In this document: piece by piece, positions 1 to 6,599 of the stretch
Layout of the letters: each line of letters opens with the position of its first letter
How positions within the stretch are numbered: position 1 is the stretch's first letter
Assembly: GCA_934621485.1 (NCBI GenBank)
Contig: CAKTUS010000063.1
Coordinates: 1-15,085 of the forward strand
From: an uncultured Clostridia bacterium
Lineage (GTDB): Bacteria > Bacillota > Clostridia > Christensenellales > Aristaeellaceae
Length of the DNA stretch: 15,085 nucleotides
Reading direction: 5' to 3'
Notes under the pieces: generated by a model
What the model was told of the DNA's origin: nothing
Databases searched by the model: none
Seen by the model: the letters and a program-made list of their open reading frames with translations, nothing else
Program-made: the position numbers and the translations under genes

Positions 1-2
1 CC

Positions 3-50
3 AAAAACGATACGCTCGCGGGCTTTCTCTGCGCGGCGCTGGCCCGTTAA
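3..50 (+). CDS. 3' end of an upstream gene (partial, function unknown)
   Basis: An open frame enters from the left edge and ends at a TAA at 48-50, giving the tail KNDTLAGFLCAALAR. Its codons (ctc gcg ggc, gcg gcg ctg gcc) resemble the codon use of the real genes in this window, and an intrinsic terminator starts at the stop. Only 15 residues are visible, so no function can be given. The alternating small and hydrophobic pattern would fit a C-terminal helix of a PfkB-type sugar kinase, but that is a guess. Confidence 0.4.
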   Translation, partial: KNDTLAGFLCAALAR

Positions 51-72
51 GAAAGCGGAAGGGCGTTTTTTT
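42..72 (+). terminator. Intrinsic terminator after the upstream gene
   Basis: The arm GCCC(g)TT at 42-48 pairs with AAGGGC at 59-64 (six pairs, one bulged G). A run of seven T follows at 66-72. The hairpin overlaps the TAA at 48-50, so it probably ends the upstream transcript and isolates the transporter operon. Confidence 0.5.
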
Positions 73-114
73 CTTTGCAGGGCATCAAACCTGACAAAAA
101 ACGGAAATCGCAGC

Positions 115-318
115 CAGCCTGTCAAAAAACCTCAGCTGGTATCGGAGGGTCGCGGCCCTCTGATTTTCATTCCAAATCCGGCGGCGTGTACATCGGGTTT
201 GGCAGCCCTGCTCAGCAGGGCTTTCCTTACGCGCTTTGCCGCCCGGCCGGCCGCAGGCGAGCAGGCAAAGCGCGCCTCGCGGCAGAAAAGCGCGTCGGCC
301 AGCTTTTTTGACGGTCTG
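115..318. repeat. MITE-like element with imperfect terminal inverted repeats
   Basis: The left end CAGCCTGTCAAAAAA (115-129) is the reverse complement of TTTTTTGACGGTCTG (304-318) at 13 of 15 positions. The five bases GCAGC occur directly outside both ends (110-114 and 319-323), as a short target duplication would. The interior contains a perfect dyad, AGCCCTGCT/AGCAGGGCT, at 204-222. The ends resemble those of the elements at 6250-6422 and 14022-14347. No transposase is encoded. The five-base flanks could be chance. Confidence 0.45.
138..221 (+). repeat. Dispersed repeat family 3, copy 1
   Basis: This 84-base segment aligns without gaps to 4525-4608, with about 14 differences by eye. The best-kept core is GATTTTCATTCCAAA followed by CCGGCGGC. 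Both copies end in a GC-rich dyad. A shorter related block (ATCGGACGGAGGG through CCTCCGATTCCAATC) occurs near 6510-6546. No coding frame is conserved. Confidence 0.65.
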
Positions 319-562
319 GCAGCGTTTCTTTTACGGAAGGAAAGACAGGCCGGTTTGCCGTTGTGCGGCGTAACGCTTGCTTTGAGAATCGTCGCTTCTG
401 CAGGTTGAAACCGTTTGCCGCCGCTGTTTTGCGCCGTAAGCGCGTGGGTTGTGGATGGTTCCCCGGCGTCAGCGGATGCGCGCGGAAGAACCTGGCGAAG
501 CTGAAAAATGGTTCAGACCATTGCTGAAAACGCAGGATTTTTCCCAAATTGGAATGAAACGA

Positions 563-591
563 TTGCTTTTTAATATTGAAACTTATAAGAT
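563..591 (+). promoter_or_regulatory. Candidate promoter of the ABC transporter operon
   Basis: TTGCTT (563-568), a 17-base spacer and TAAGAT (586-591) form a weak sigma-A-like promoter; TATAAG at 584-589 is an alternative -10. This would give a leader of about 160 bases before the binding-protein gene. No stronger pair was seen nearer the gene. Confidence 0.35.
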
Positions 592-663
592 TCATACATC
601 GGAAAGCGACAAAAGAGCTTGTCCTGTTGGAAACCGTGAACCAATACGCCGAAACAAAAGACA

Positions 664-688
664 AAAAAACGAATGATAATCGTTTTTT
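664..688 (+). promoter_or_regulatory. A/T-rich hairpin in the leader of the transporter operon
   Basis: AAAAAACGA (664-672) pairs perfectly with TCGTTTTTT (680-688) around a seven-base loop, ending in a U-rich 3' arm. It lies between the candidate promoter and the first gene, so it could be a weak terminator or attenuator. Only three pairs are G-C, so it may be marginally stable. Confidence 0.35.
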
Positions 689-725
689 GCCTTTTGGAAA
701 TGAATCAATGCGCCATGATGAAATG

Positions 726-740
726 ACGCTTTGAAATAAT
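726..740 (+). promoter_or_regulatory. Possible shared operator, copy 1
   Basis: ACGCTTTGAA (726-735) followed by an A/T stretch recurs at 9670-9679 upstream of the kinase operon, also followed by A/T. Both copies lie upstream of a plus-strand operon of the same island, which fits a shared regulator site. It resembles half of a catabolite-repression (cre) site but does not fit the full consensus. Confidence 0.3.
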
Positions 741-758
741 TGAACTCAGGAGGATCCC

Positions 759-1769
759 ATGAAGAAGTTTGTAGCCCTCGTTTTAACCCTGGTAATGGCT
801 CTTGCGTGCATTGGCGCCTGCGCCGAAACCGCTAAGCTGGAAGCTGTTGGAAACTATCAGCCTCTTGGAAATCCCGATGGCAAGTATCGCATTGCTTATG
901 TTGCTTCCTGGCTGGGCGCTGAGTATTTCTCCAACGACTACGCCGTGCTTAAGCCCATGCTGGAAGAAGCCGGTATGGAAATCGAGCTGTTTGGCCCCGC
1001 GGATTTTGACACCCGCACCGAGGTTGAACTGTCCACCATCGAAAACCTGATTACCTCCGGCGAGTGGGACGTGATTATGCTCTATGCAGATGAGCCCGAC
1101 GCTTTTGTAGACCTGCGGCTCAAGTCCGAGCAGGCCGGGATTCCCTGGATTGGCTACATCATGCCTGCCGCTACCAACTGCGGCACCGTGTTTATCGGCG
1201 ATACCCCCGAGCAGCGCGCCATCGCCAACTATGAAAAGATTCTGGAATACGTGGAAAAGAACTGGGATCTGTACAAGGATCTGGACGTGATTGAGGTTGC
1301 CGTGGCCGGCCATCCCAGCAATGAAAACTGCGACTACCGCGCCGCTCACACGGGCGAACTGCTGGAAGCCAACACCGATTATAACTTCAAGGTGGTTTAC
1401 AACCAGGGCGCCGTGGGCACCGACGCCGGCGTTACCTTCGCCGAGAACTGCCTGCAGGCTCATCCCAACGTAAAGATCTGGCTGGCCAACGCGGACGACG
1501 CCGCCATCGGTATCTATCAGGCGCTGAACAACGTGGGCAAGGGCAGCGATGCGGACCAGATCATCACCGGTATCGACGCTGGCAGCTCCTTCCGTGAACT
1601 GTGCGCCGCCGGCACCGCCTTCCGATTCTCTTCCTACTGCACTTCTTCCTCCTGCGCCGAAACCCTGATTGAGGTTGTGCCGAAGCTGTGCAACGGCGAG
1701 TATGCCTACCAGGAGAACATTGCCATCCCCACCACCACCGTTTCCATCGATAACATCGACGTGAAGTAA
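759..1769 (+). CDS. Sugar ABC transporter substrate-binding protein
   Basis: This encodes a 336-residue extracytoplasmic sugar-binding protein of the periplasmic-binding-protein type 1 class (RbsB/MglB-like). It captures the substrate outside the cell for the ATPase and permease encoded just downstream. Residues 1-22 form a signal peptide with a basic start, a hydrophobic core and a small-residue end. Cleavage could follow ACA at residue 22 (signal peptidase I), or Cys21 after IGA could be lipidated; the lipobox is imperfect. The mature protein opens with YRIAYVASWLGAEYF, typical of the first strand and ligand loop of this family, and later has the hinge-side stretch ITGIDAG. The start is supported by AGGAGG at 747-752, six bases before the ATG. 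The ligand cannot be read from sequence, although the neighbouring enzymes suggest a pentose- or hexose-sized sugar or polyol. Confidence 0.9.
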   Translation: MKKFVALVLTLVMALACIGACAETAKLEAVGNYQPLGNPDGKYRIAYVASWLGAEYFSNDYAVLKPMLEEAGMEIELFGPADFDTRTEVELSTIENLITSGEWDVIMLYADEPDAFVDLRLKSEQAGIPWIGYIMPAATNCGTVFIGDTPEQRAIANYEKILEYVEKNWDLYKDLDVIEVAVAGHPSNENCDYRAAHTGELLEANTDYNFKVVYNQGAVGTDAGVTFAENCLQAHPNVKIWLANADDAAIGIYQALNNVGKGSDADQIITGIDAGSSFRELCAAGTAFRFSSYCTSSSCAETLIEVVPKLCNGEYAYQENIAIPTTTVSIDNIDVK

Positions 1770-1782
1770 GTGAATACACCGC

Positions 1783-1822
1783 CGGCCTATGGGAGGGAGA
1801 AGCTCTCCCCTCCCATAGGCCG
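1783..1822 (+). promoter_or_regulatory. Strong intercistronic hairpin between binding protein and ATPase genes
   Basis: Bases 1783-1800 (CGGCCTATGGGAGGGAGA) pair with 1804-1822 with a single bulged C and a three-base loop. No T-run follows. A stable stem after a binding-protein gene commonly protects the upstream message or lets only part of transcription continue, giving more binding protein than membrane parts. It may be a partial terminator. Confidence 0.75.
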
Positions 1823-1855
1823 ATTCTTGGAAAGGAAGCCCAAGAGGGAATCGAT

Positions 1856-3349
1856 ATGTCGGATTTGATTTTGGAGATGCAGCACATCACAAAAACCTAC
1901 CCTGGCGTCAGAGCGTTGGACGATGTTTCCATTTCTTTTCGCAAAGGCGAGGTTCATGCCATTGTGGGCGAAAACGGCGCCGGAAAGTCCACCCTGATTA
2001 AGGTTATCACCGGAGCCATTGTTCCCAATGAGGGAACCATTATCTACAAGGGAAAAAGCTATTCCCACTTTAACCCGCAGCAGGCCAAAAAGCTGGGCAT
2101 CGGCTGCATTTATCAGGAGTTTAACAACTTTCCCGGCCTGACTGTGGCCGAGAACATTATGGCCTTTAGTGAAAACCGCGACTATGGCCGTTATCATATC
2201 AATTATGCCAAAATGCAAAAGGACGCGAAGGCTGTTACGGACAGCATCGGCGTAAAAATCGACCCCAAAAAGCTTGTCAGCGAACTTTCTGTTGGCATGC
2301 AGCAGATTGTGGAGATTGCCCGGGCCGTTGCGGAGAATGTGGAGCTGCTGATTATGGACGAGCCCTCCGCACCCCTTACCAATAACGAAATCGACTGTAT
2401 GATGGATATCGTGGCTGAACTGAAGAAGCAGGGCGTGGTTATCATTTATATTTCCCACCGCATGAACGAAGTGTTCCGCATTTCCGACCGGGTGTCGGTG
2501 ATGATGGACGGGCGCTGCATTACCACGCTGAATACCGCTGATACCAACCACGACGAGCTGGTGAAGCTGATGATTGGCCGCGAACTGACCCGCAGCTTTC
2601 CGCCCCGCGTAACCCCGGTTGGCGGCCCCGTGCTGGAGGTAAAGCACCTGTACGGCAATGGGGTGGAGGATATTTCCTTTACGCTGAACAAGGGGGAAAT
2701 CCTGGGCTTTGCGGGCCTGCTTGGCTGTGGCCGCACGGAAACCATGCAGCTCATCTTCGGCGCCGCGCCCAAAACCAGTGGCGAAATTCTGCTCAACGGC
2801 AGTCCGATTGACGTTGCCTCTACCGCCCAGGCGCTGGAAAGCGGCATCGGCCTGATTCCGGAGGATCGTAAGCGGCATGGCGGCCTGCTGAACCAGAGCA
2901 TCGCCTGGAACATTACCCTGAGCTCGCTGAAAAAGCTATCCAAAGCCACCGTAATTAACAAGCGCAAGGAAAAGGAAATCGCCCAGGACTATCAGCAGAA
3001 GCTGGCCATCAAAACCCCGTCTTTGCAGCAGAGCCTGAAAAACCTGAGCGGCGGCAACCAGCAAAAGGTGGTGGTGGCCAAGGTGCTGGCTACCAATGCG
3101 GAAATCCTGATTTTTGACGAGCCTACCCGCGGGATTGATGTAAAGGCCAAGCACGAAATTTACTGCCTCATTCGCGAATTGGCGGAGCAAGGCAAGTCCA
3201 TTATTGTCATCTCTTCCGAAATGGAGGAGGTCATCGGTCTGTCGGACCGCGTTATCGTTTTGCACGAGGGACGCATGGCCGGGGAGCTTTCCCGGGACGA
3301 GTTGAGCCAGGAGGCCATTTTGCGGCTGGCGTCGGGGCAGCCGGCATAA
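1856..3349 (+). CDS. Sugar ABC transporter ATP-binding protein (RbsA/MglA type, two ATPase domains)
   Basis: This 497-residue protein has the usual length of the ribose/galactose/autoinducer importer ATPases, which carry two fused nucleotide-binding domains. Domain 1 has Walker A GENGAGKST (residues 38-46), signature LSVGMQQ and Walker B LLIMDEPSAPLT. Domain 2 has the degenerate P-loop typical of the family (GLLGCGRTE), signature LSGGNQQ and Walker B ILIFDEPTRGID. It powers import through the permease encoded next. The start ATG follows a GAGGG-type site and is 86 bases after the binding-protein gene. The substrate cannot be inferred from the ATPase. Confidence 0.95.
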   Translation: MSDLILEMQHITKTYPGVRALDDVSISFRKGEVHAIVGENGAGKSTLIKVITGAIVPNEGTIIYKGKSYSHFNPQQAKKLGIGCIYQEFNNFPGLTVAENIMAFSENRDYGRYHINYAKMQKDAKAVTDSIGVKIDPKKLVSELSVGMQQIVEIARAVAENVELLIMDEPSAPLTNNEIDCMMDIVAELKKQGVVIIYISHRMNEVFRISDRVSVMMDGRCITTLNTADTNHDELVKLMIGRELTRSFPPRVTPVGGPVLEVKHLYGNGVEDISFTLNKGEILGFAGLLGCGRTETMQLIFGAAPKTSGEILLNGSPIDVASTAQALESGIGLIPEDRKRHGGLLNQSIAWNITLSSLKKLSKATVINKRKEKEIAQDYQQKLAIKTPSLQQSLKNLSGGNQQKVVVAKVLATNAEILIFDEPTRGIDVKAKHEIYCLIRELAEQGKSIIVISSEMEEVIGLSDRVIVLHEGRMAGELSRDELSQEAILRLASGQPA

Positions 3350-3383
3350 CACCTGTTTTGAATTGCGTAAGGAGGAAACGACC

Positions 3384-4373
3384 TTGAAAACCGTCTTGAA
3401 CCTTTGGAAAAAAGTTGGTATGTGGTTTGTGCTGATCGTGCTGCTACTGATCTTTACCATTATTTCTCCCGCCTTCCGTACCGCCAATAACTTTGGCAAC
3501 ATCCTCAAGCAGATTTCCATTCTGGGCGTTGCGGCTGTGGGTATTTCCTTTGTGCTCATTTCCGGCAGCGTGGACCTGTCCATCGGCGCAATCATTGCGC
3601 TTGAAATTGTGGTGATGGCTAAAATGCTTCAGGCCAAAATTCCCCTTGGCTTTGTAATTGTTGCCGGCCTGCTGATTGCCGCGGTTTGCAGCACCATCAA
3701 CGGCCTTTTGGCCAACACGCTGAAGATTCCCGCCTTTACCATTACGCTGGCTACCATGAATATTTATCAGGGCGTTGCCTGGCTGATCAGCGGTGGTAAG
3801 GTGTTGGGTGGCTTCCTTACCTCCAAAATTTCCATATTCGCCACCAAGTATCTGTTCAAGTTTTTCCCGCTGATGGGCGTTATCCTGATTGTCTCTGCCA
3901 TTATCGGTATTTATCTGTTATCCAAGACCTATTTTGGGCGTTATGTATATGCGATTGGCGGCAATGCGGAGGCGGCACGCCTGGCAGGAATCAATACCAA
4001 AAAGACCACCATTGAAATTCACATTATCGCCGGTATCTTTTACGGCATTGCCGGTATCCTGTACCTGTCCAGAACCATGAGCGCCACCGGCTCTGCCTGC
4101 GCCAACTATGCCTTCCAGTGCATCACGGCGGCCTGTCTGGGCGGCGTAAGCACCAGCGGCGGCGAGGGCAAAGCCAGCGGCGCCATCCTGGGCGTACTGG
4201 TCATCGGCATCTTCTCCAACGGCATGGGCGTGCTGGGCGTAAATGACTTTGTGCAGCAGGTCATTCAGGGCGGTATTCTGCTGTTTGCGCTGTTTGTGGA
4301 ATACTTGCAGGGCAAGGTGGTTTCCGTCAAGGATAACGCTCCTGAAGCGGTTGTCCGCAAGGAGCCTGCCTGA
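3384..4373 (+). CDS. Sugar ABC transporter permease (RbsC type)
   Basis: This is a membrane permease of the ribose/xylose importer family (BPD_transp_2), about 329 residues with many hydrophobic segments. The early motif SGSVDLSIGAI and the cytoplasmic loop GGNAEAARLAGI are characteristic. I place the start at the TTG at 3384, because AAGGAGG at 3369-3375 sits eight bases before it. A longer reading from the TTG at 3363 would put that ribosome site inside the gene. It follows the ATPase gene by 34 bases, and the operon ends at the hairpin at 4389-4428. Like its relatives it probably works as a homodimer. Confidence 0.93.
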   Translation: MKTVLNLWKKVGMWFVLIVLLLIFTIISPAFRTANNFGNILKQISILGVAAVGISFVLISGSVDLSIGAIIALEIVVMAKMLQAKIPLGFVIVAGLLIAAVCSTINGLLANTLKIPAFTITLATMNIYQGVAWLISGGKVLGGFLTSKISIFATKYLFKFFPLMGVILIVSAIIGIYLLSKTYFGRYVYAIGGNAEAARLAGINTKKTTIEIHIIAGIFYGIAGILYLSRTMSATGSACANYAFQCITAACLGGVSTSGGEGKASGAILGVLVIGIFSNGMGVLGVNDFVQQVIQGGILLFALFVEYLQGKVVSVKDNAPEAVVRKEPA

Positions 4374-4388
4374 TTGCCTGATTTCCGC

Positions 4389-4428
4389 CTGTCAAAAAAA
4401 GCTCGCCTGGTGCGAGCTTTTTTGACAG
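4389..4428. terminator. Bidirectional terminator hairpin after the transporter operon
   Basis: CTGTC, seven A and GCTCGC (4389-4406) pair with GCGAGC, six T and GACAG (4412-4428), with one bulged A and a five-base loop. The A and T runs let it act on either strand. It lies 15 bases after the permease stop. Its left half (TGTC, A-run, GCTCGCC) is also the left-end sequence of the mobile-like element at 6250-6422, so this terminator may derive from that family. Confidence 0.8.
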
Positions 4429-4524
4429 GAACAGAAGGGACGTTTTCGGCCAAAACCGGTAGATGCAAATCCCATCAGAGGAACCGCATCCCCTTTGGCA
4501 ACGTCTTTCCCAAAAATCTCGGGT

Positions 4525-4608
4525 GGTATCGGAAGGGCGCAACCATCCGATTTTCATTCCAAACCCGGCGGCATGTACGTCGGATTCGGCAGCCTTGCGC
4601 AGCAAGGC
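4525..4608 (+). repeat. Dispersed repeat family 3, copy 2
   Basis: This is the gap-free partner of 138-221 (84 bases). It ends in the dyad GCCTTGC/GCAAGGC, where copy 1 has AGCCCTGCT/AGCAGGGCT. The paired arms differ in sequence but keep the ability to pair, pointing to a structural role or origin. Confidence 0.65.
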
Positions 4609-4615
4609 CAGGGGG

Positions 4616-4765
4616 TGAAAAAGTGGAGGCGCAGGAGGCACTGCCTCCTGCCGTGGTTTTAGGGGCAGAGTCCCTAAGCCTTATGTCGCAGCACTTTCCC
4701 CGCGAACCAGCGAAGCGCTGCTTCCGGGCGATTGTGGTCAATTAGGGGTTTTTCGACAGTCTGAG
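4616..4765 (+). repeat. Dispersed repeat family 1 (150 bp), copy 1
   Basis: This aligns without gaps to 13774-13923 over 150 bases, with about 16 differences by eye (near 89 percent identity). It contains the dyad GCAGGAGGCA/TGCCTCCTGC around one base, a second dyad (TTAGGG/CCCTAA), the conserved block AGCACTTTCCCCGCGAACC, and the end TTTTTCGACAGTCTGAG. Part of the family also occurs inverted near 6464-6500. Confidence 0.85.
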
Positions 4766-4784
4766 CCTTGGCAGCAAGGCTTTT
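4764..4784 (+). terminator. Small terminator-like hairpin
   Basis: AGCCTTG (4764-4770) pairs with CAAGGCT (4775-4781) around a four-base loop and is followed by more T. It could act on plus-strand read-through from the transporter operon. Related GC-rich dyads followed by pyrimidines occur at 204-222, so it may simply be part of the repeats. Confidence 0.35.
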
Positions 4785-4919
4785 CTTACGCGCTTTGCCG
4801 CCAGGCTGGCTTTTGGACGGCCTGCACCGGGGGCAAGACCACCGTTTTTTTGATAACGTCGACCGTCCTTGCAGCCGCCAGCTCCTGATAGGGCTGAAGC
4901 GGTGATGAGGGCGCCCCTT

Positions 4920-5915
4920 TTATTCCGTTTCTTCCGCAACGGCTTTGCGGCTTTGCCCAAACTGCTTTTTGTGTTCGCTCAGCACGGCCCTGGCGGTATC
5001 GGAGTCCGTATACAGGTAGTTGATGATATGGCCTCGAAGCAGGCCCAAAATGGCCCTGGCCTTGTATTCGCCCACGGCGATGCAAATGCGTTTCTTTTTG
5101 GCGGCAACTTCCTTAATGGAAAGGCTCATCAGTCGCGAACCAAGCCCTGTGGGCAGCTCGCGTCCGTTGATATCGAAGGTGCGGCCGGCAAAATTTCCCG
5201 CTCCGTTAAAGCCGCGCAGATGATCCACCACATCCTGGCCCAGCTCCGTCAAGTAGGTATTGTGCATGTCGAAGGGGCCCACGGACATAATCAGCGTATC
5301 GGCGGAGAGCATGATGTCAAAGACTTCTTTTACGCTGGAATCCGACAGGAGCGTGGCTTTTACTTCCGGGCTTTCCACCAGCAGCGGGCAGGGCAGAATG
5401 TAACCGGTAGCTTTCAGCGCGGCGGACAGCTTTTCCACAATGTGAATACCGCGCATGCAGCGGATGGAACCGTTGACGAAGCCGTTCACCATGCAGATTT
5501 TCATATCCGGATGCTGCTCCACAGGCTCGTTGATGTTTGCAGCCAGGTATTCGATGGTTTTTCCCCAGGGAATCCCAATAATATGGCTGTCGCTGATGTG
5601 GTGCTGCAGAATATCCTTGGCGGAATAGGCGCACACATCGTTCAACCGCACCAGCTCTGAATCCAGCAGGGTGGGCAGCACCGTGCAATGAATCCCAAAA
5701 GTGGCCAGCAATTCATGCTGCAGCATTTCATCGGCCTGGCCAAAACTGTTGATGCGAAACTCAATATAGCCCATTTCTACAGCCTTTTTGATTAGCCGGG
5801 ATACAGTGGACTTGGAGATAAACAGGTTTTTGGCGATAATATCCTGGGAAAGCCCCAACTGATAGTATTGCTTGGCCGCGCTCATCATCAAGTCCCAATT
5901 ATCTGTATTTTTCAT
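4920..5915 (-). CDS. SorC-family sugar-responsive transcriptional regulator
   Basis: This 331-residue regulator has an N-terminal helix-turn-helix at about residues 12-46 (LSQDIIAKNLFISKSTVSRL). A SorC/CggR-type sugar-phosphate-binding domain follows, with recognisable stretches such as GIPWGKTIEYLA and the C-terminal CIAVGEYKARAILGLLRGHI. The family normally binds phosphorylated sugars and works as an oligomeric repressor or activator of sugar operons. I use the ATG at 5915 because AAAGGAG (5922-5928) lies six bases upstream; a longer frame from 5960 would bury this site. The gene stands alone, converging on the transporter operon, and is the only regulator in the island. It probably controls the transporter and both enzyme operons, with a phosphorylated intermediate as the likely signal. 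Confidence 0.9.
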   Translation of the reverse strand: MKNTDNWDLMMSAAKQYYQLGLSQDIIAKNLFISKSTVSRLIKKAVEMGYIEFRINSFGQADEMLQHELLATFGIHCTVLPTLLDSELVRLNDVCAYSAKDILQHHISDSHIIGIPWGKTIEYLAANINEPVEQHPDMKICMVNGFVNGSIRCMRGIHIVEKLSAALKATGYILPCPLLVESPEVKATLLSDSSVKEVFDIMLSADTLIMSVGPFDMHNTYLTELGQDVVDHLRGFNGAGNFAGRTFDINGRELPTGLGSRLMSLSIKEVAAKKKRICIAVGEYKARAILGLLRGHIINYLYTDSDTARAVLSEHKKQFGQSRKAVAEETE

Positions 5916-5941
5916 CGCGTTCTCCTTTCTTTCCGGCGGGC

Positions 5942-5960
5942 CGCCGCATGTGCGCCGCAT
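5942..5960. promoter_or_regulatory. Direct repeat in the regulator leader
   Basis: CGCCGCAT occurs twice with an 11-base period (5942-5949 and 5953-5960), between the promoter and the start of the regulator gene. Repeats about one helical turn apart can be an autoregulatory site, but GC-rich chance repetition is also possible. Confidence 0.25.
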
Positions 5961-5971
5961 CGCCTTCCATG

Positions 5972-5999
5972 ATTATAACATCTTTGCGCCAGAAATCAA
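5972..5999 (-). promoter_or_regulatory. Promoter of the SorC regulator gene
   Basis: Read on the minus strand, TTGATT (5999-5994), a 16-base spacer and a perfect TATAAT (5977-5972) form a good sigma-A promoter. It lies about 57 bases before the regulator ATG at 5915. Confidence 0.65.
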
Positions 6000-6025
6000 A
6001 AGCCGGCTGTTTGAGCATGAATGGA

Positions 6026-6055
6026 AAAAGAGGAACCGTGGCATAAGGTTCCTCT
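6026..6055 (-). terminator. Minus-strand intrinsic terminator downstream of the deoC operon
   Basis: AGAGGAACC (6029-6037) and GGTTCCTCT (6047-6055) form a nine-pair stem with a nine-base loop. On the minus strand the stem is followed by five T. It lies upstream of the regulator promoter, so it would stop read-through from the dehydrogenase-hxlAB-deoC operon before the regulator gene. Confidence 0.7.
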
Positions 6056-6249
6056 CAAAGCGTTCCCCCAAGCTGCCCCGGCGGCGCTCGGCCGGATTGG
6101 CGGCAAAGTAAGAAACAAGGGTCAGCTTGCCCCCAAAAATGGATGGGCAGGAGGCAGAGCGGTTGCTTAAATGTGGGGGGAGGACAACGACCGTAGTCCT
6201 CCCTCGTTTCGCGCCCTGCCTACGGGTTGCTAACCGCCTATAGCGGTTG

Positions 6250-6422
6250 CAGCTTGTCCAAAAAGCTCGCCTGCGGCGATCTTTTTCACCAGAAACTGCC
6301 GGTAATGTTTTCAGCGCAGCCGAAAACGCCCCGCCCGACCGGTAAAGCCGGTCGATACGAATATAGTCAGAAGGGCCGCGGCCCCTCTGACAACTCCCCC
6401 GAAGGAGTTTTTCGACAGCCTG
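6250..6422 (+). mobile_element. Small non-autonomous element with inverted ends, flanked by 19-bp direct repeats
   Basis: The left end CAGCTTGTCCAAAAA (6250-6264) matches the reverse complement of the right end (TTTTTCGACAGCCTG, 6408-6422) at 12 of 15 positions. Immediately outside lie TAACCGCCTATAGCGGTTG (6231-6249) and TAACCGCCTATGGCGGCTG (6423-6441), identical at 17 of 19 positions. Near the left end is a hairpin (AAAAAG, TCGCC / GGCGA, CTTTTT; about 6260-6285). The right half (6347-6422) is also found at 14274-14347. There is no coding capacity, so any movement would need a transposase supplied elsewhere. The flanking repeats are themselves partly palindromic, so they could instead belong to a compound repeat. 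Confidence 0.5.
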
Positions 6423-6463
6423 TAACCGCCTATGGCGGCTGTGCCCACTGGACGCCTGCTTTC

Positions 6464-6500
6464 CCCGGCAGGAGGCAGTGCCTCTTGTACCTCACTTTTT
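6464..6500 (-). repeat. Inverted partial copy of dispersed repeat family 1
   Basis: The reverse complement of this stretch reads as an A-run, GTGAGG, then AGAGGCACTGCCTCCTGCC. This parallels the first 40 bases of the copies at 4616 and 13774, including most of the palindrome. The rest of the 150-base repeat is absent. Confidence 0.5.
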
Positions 6501-6548
6501 TGACAATCGAATCGGACGGAGGGCTGCTGCCCTCCGATTCCAATCAGG

Positions 6549-6591
6549 CTTTTTCAGCAGAACCGTTGCACACGTTTCTGCGCTGAAAAAG
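6549..6591. terminator. Hairpin directly downstream of deoC
   Basis: CTTTTTCAGC (6549-6558) pairs with GCTGAAAAAG (6582-6591), and AGAA pairs with TTCT inside after a two-base bulge. It starts nine bases after the deoC stop on the minus strand. The T-run lies within the stem, so it may be a weak terminator or protect the 3' end; the stronger stop is at 6026-6055. Confidence 0.5.
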
Positions 6592-6599
6592 TGGTTTGG

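Larger units (their letters stand above)
51..562. other. Non-coding repeat-bearing gap
   Basis: No credible gene is seen here. The open frames lack ribosome sites, have unusual composition and overlap repeats. The stretch holds the terminator T-run, a 204-bp element with inverted ends (115-318) and a dispersed repeat shared with 4525-4608. The remainder up to 562 shows nothing I can assign. Confidence 0.6.
4429..4919. other. Convergent intergenic region made of dispersed repeats
   Basis: There is no gene here: open frames on both strands lack ribosome sites and coincide with repeats. From left to right it holds a family 3 repeat (4525-4608), a family 1 repeat (4616-4765) and a small hairpin with a T-run (4764-4784). 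After that comes about 130 bases with nothing recognisable except seven T at 4845-4851. No clear minus-strand terminator for the regulator gene was found. Confidence 0.6.
6056..6599. other. Repeat-rich intergenic region between regulator and deoC
   Basis: No gene is supported. From 6056 to 6230 I see nothing recognisable beyond small dyads such as AGGAC/GTCCT (6181-6200). Then come an element with flanking direct repeats (6231-6441), an inverted fragment of repeat family 1 (6464-6500), a piece related to family 3 (about 6510-6546) and a hairpin right after deoC (6549-6591). Confidence 0.55.

Noticed and set aside
1787..2878. 363-codon minus-strand frame opposite the ABC ATPase
   Set aside because: It is a shadow of the ATPase gene with no motif.
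3363..3383. Upstream TTG start for the permease
   Set aside because: The AAGGAGG ribosome site lies inside this extension and points to the TTG at 3384.
4374..4745. Open frame over repeat family 1, with a similar peptide (QHFPREPAKRCF) in the copy at 13736-13948
   Set aside because: There is no ribosome site, the differences between copies are mostly amino-acid-changing, and the hairpin pairing rather than the frame is preserved.
4869..5660. 263-codon plus-strand frame opposite the SorC regulator
   Set aside because: It is antisense to a gene with a clear helix-turn-helix and ribosome site; its composition is that of a shadow.
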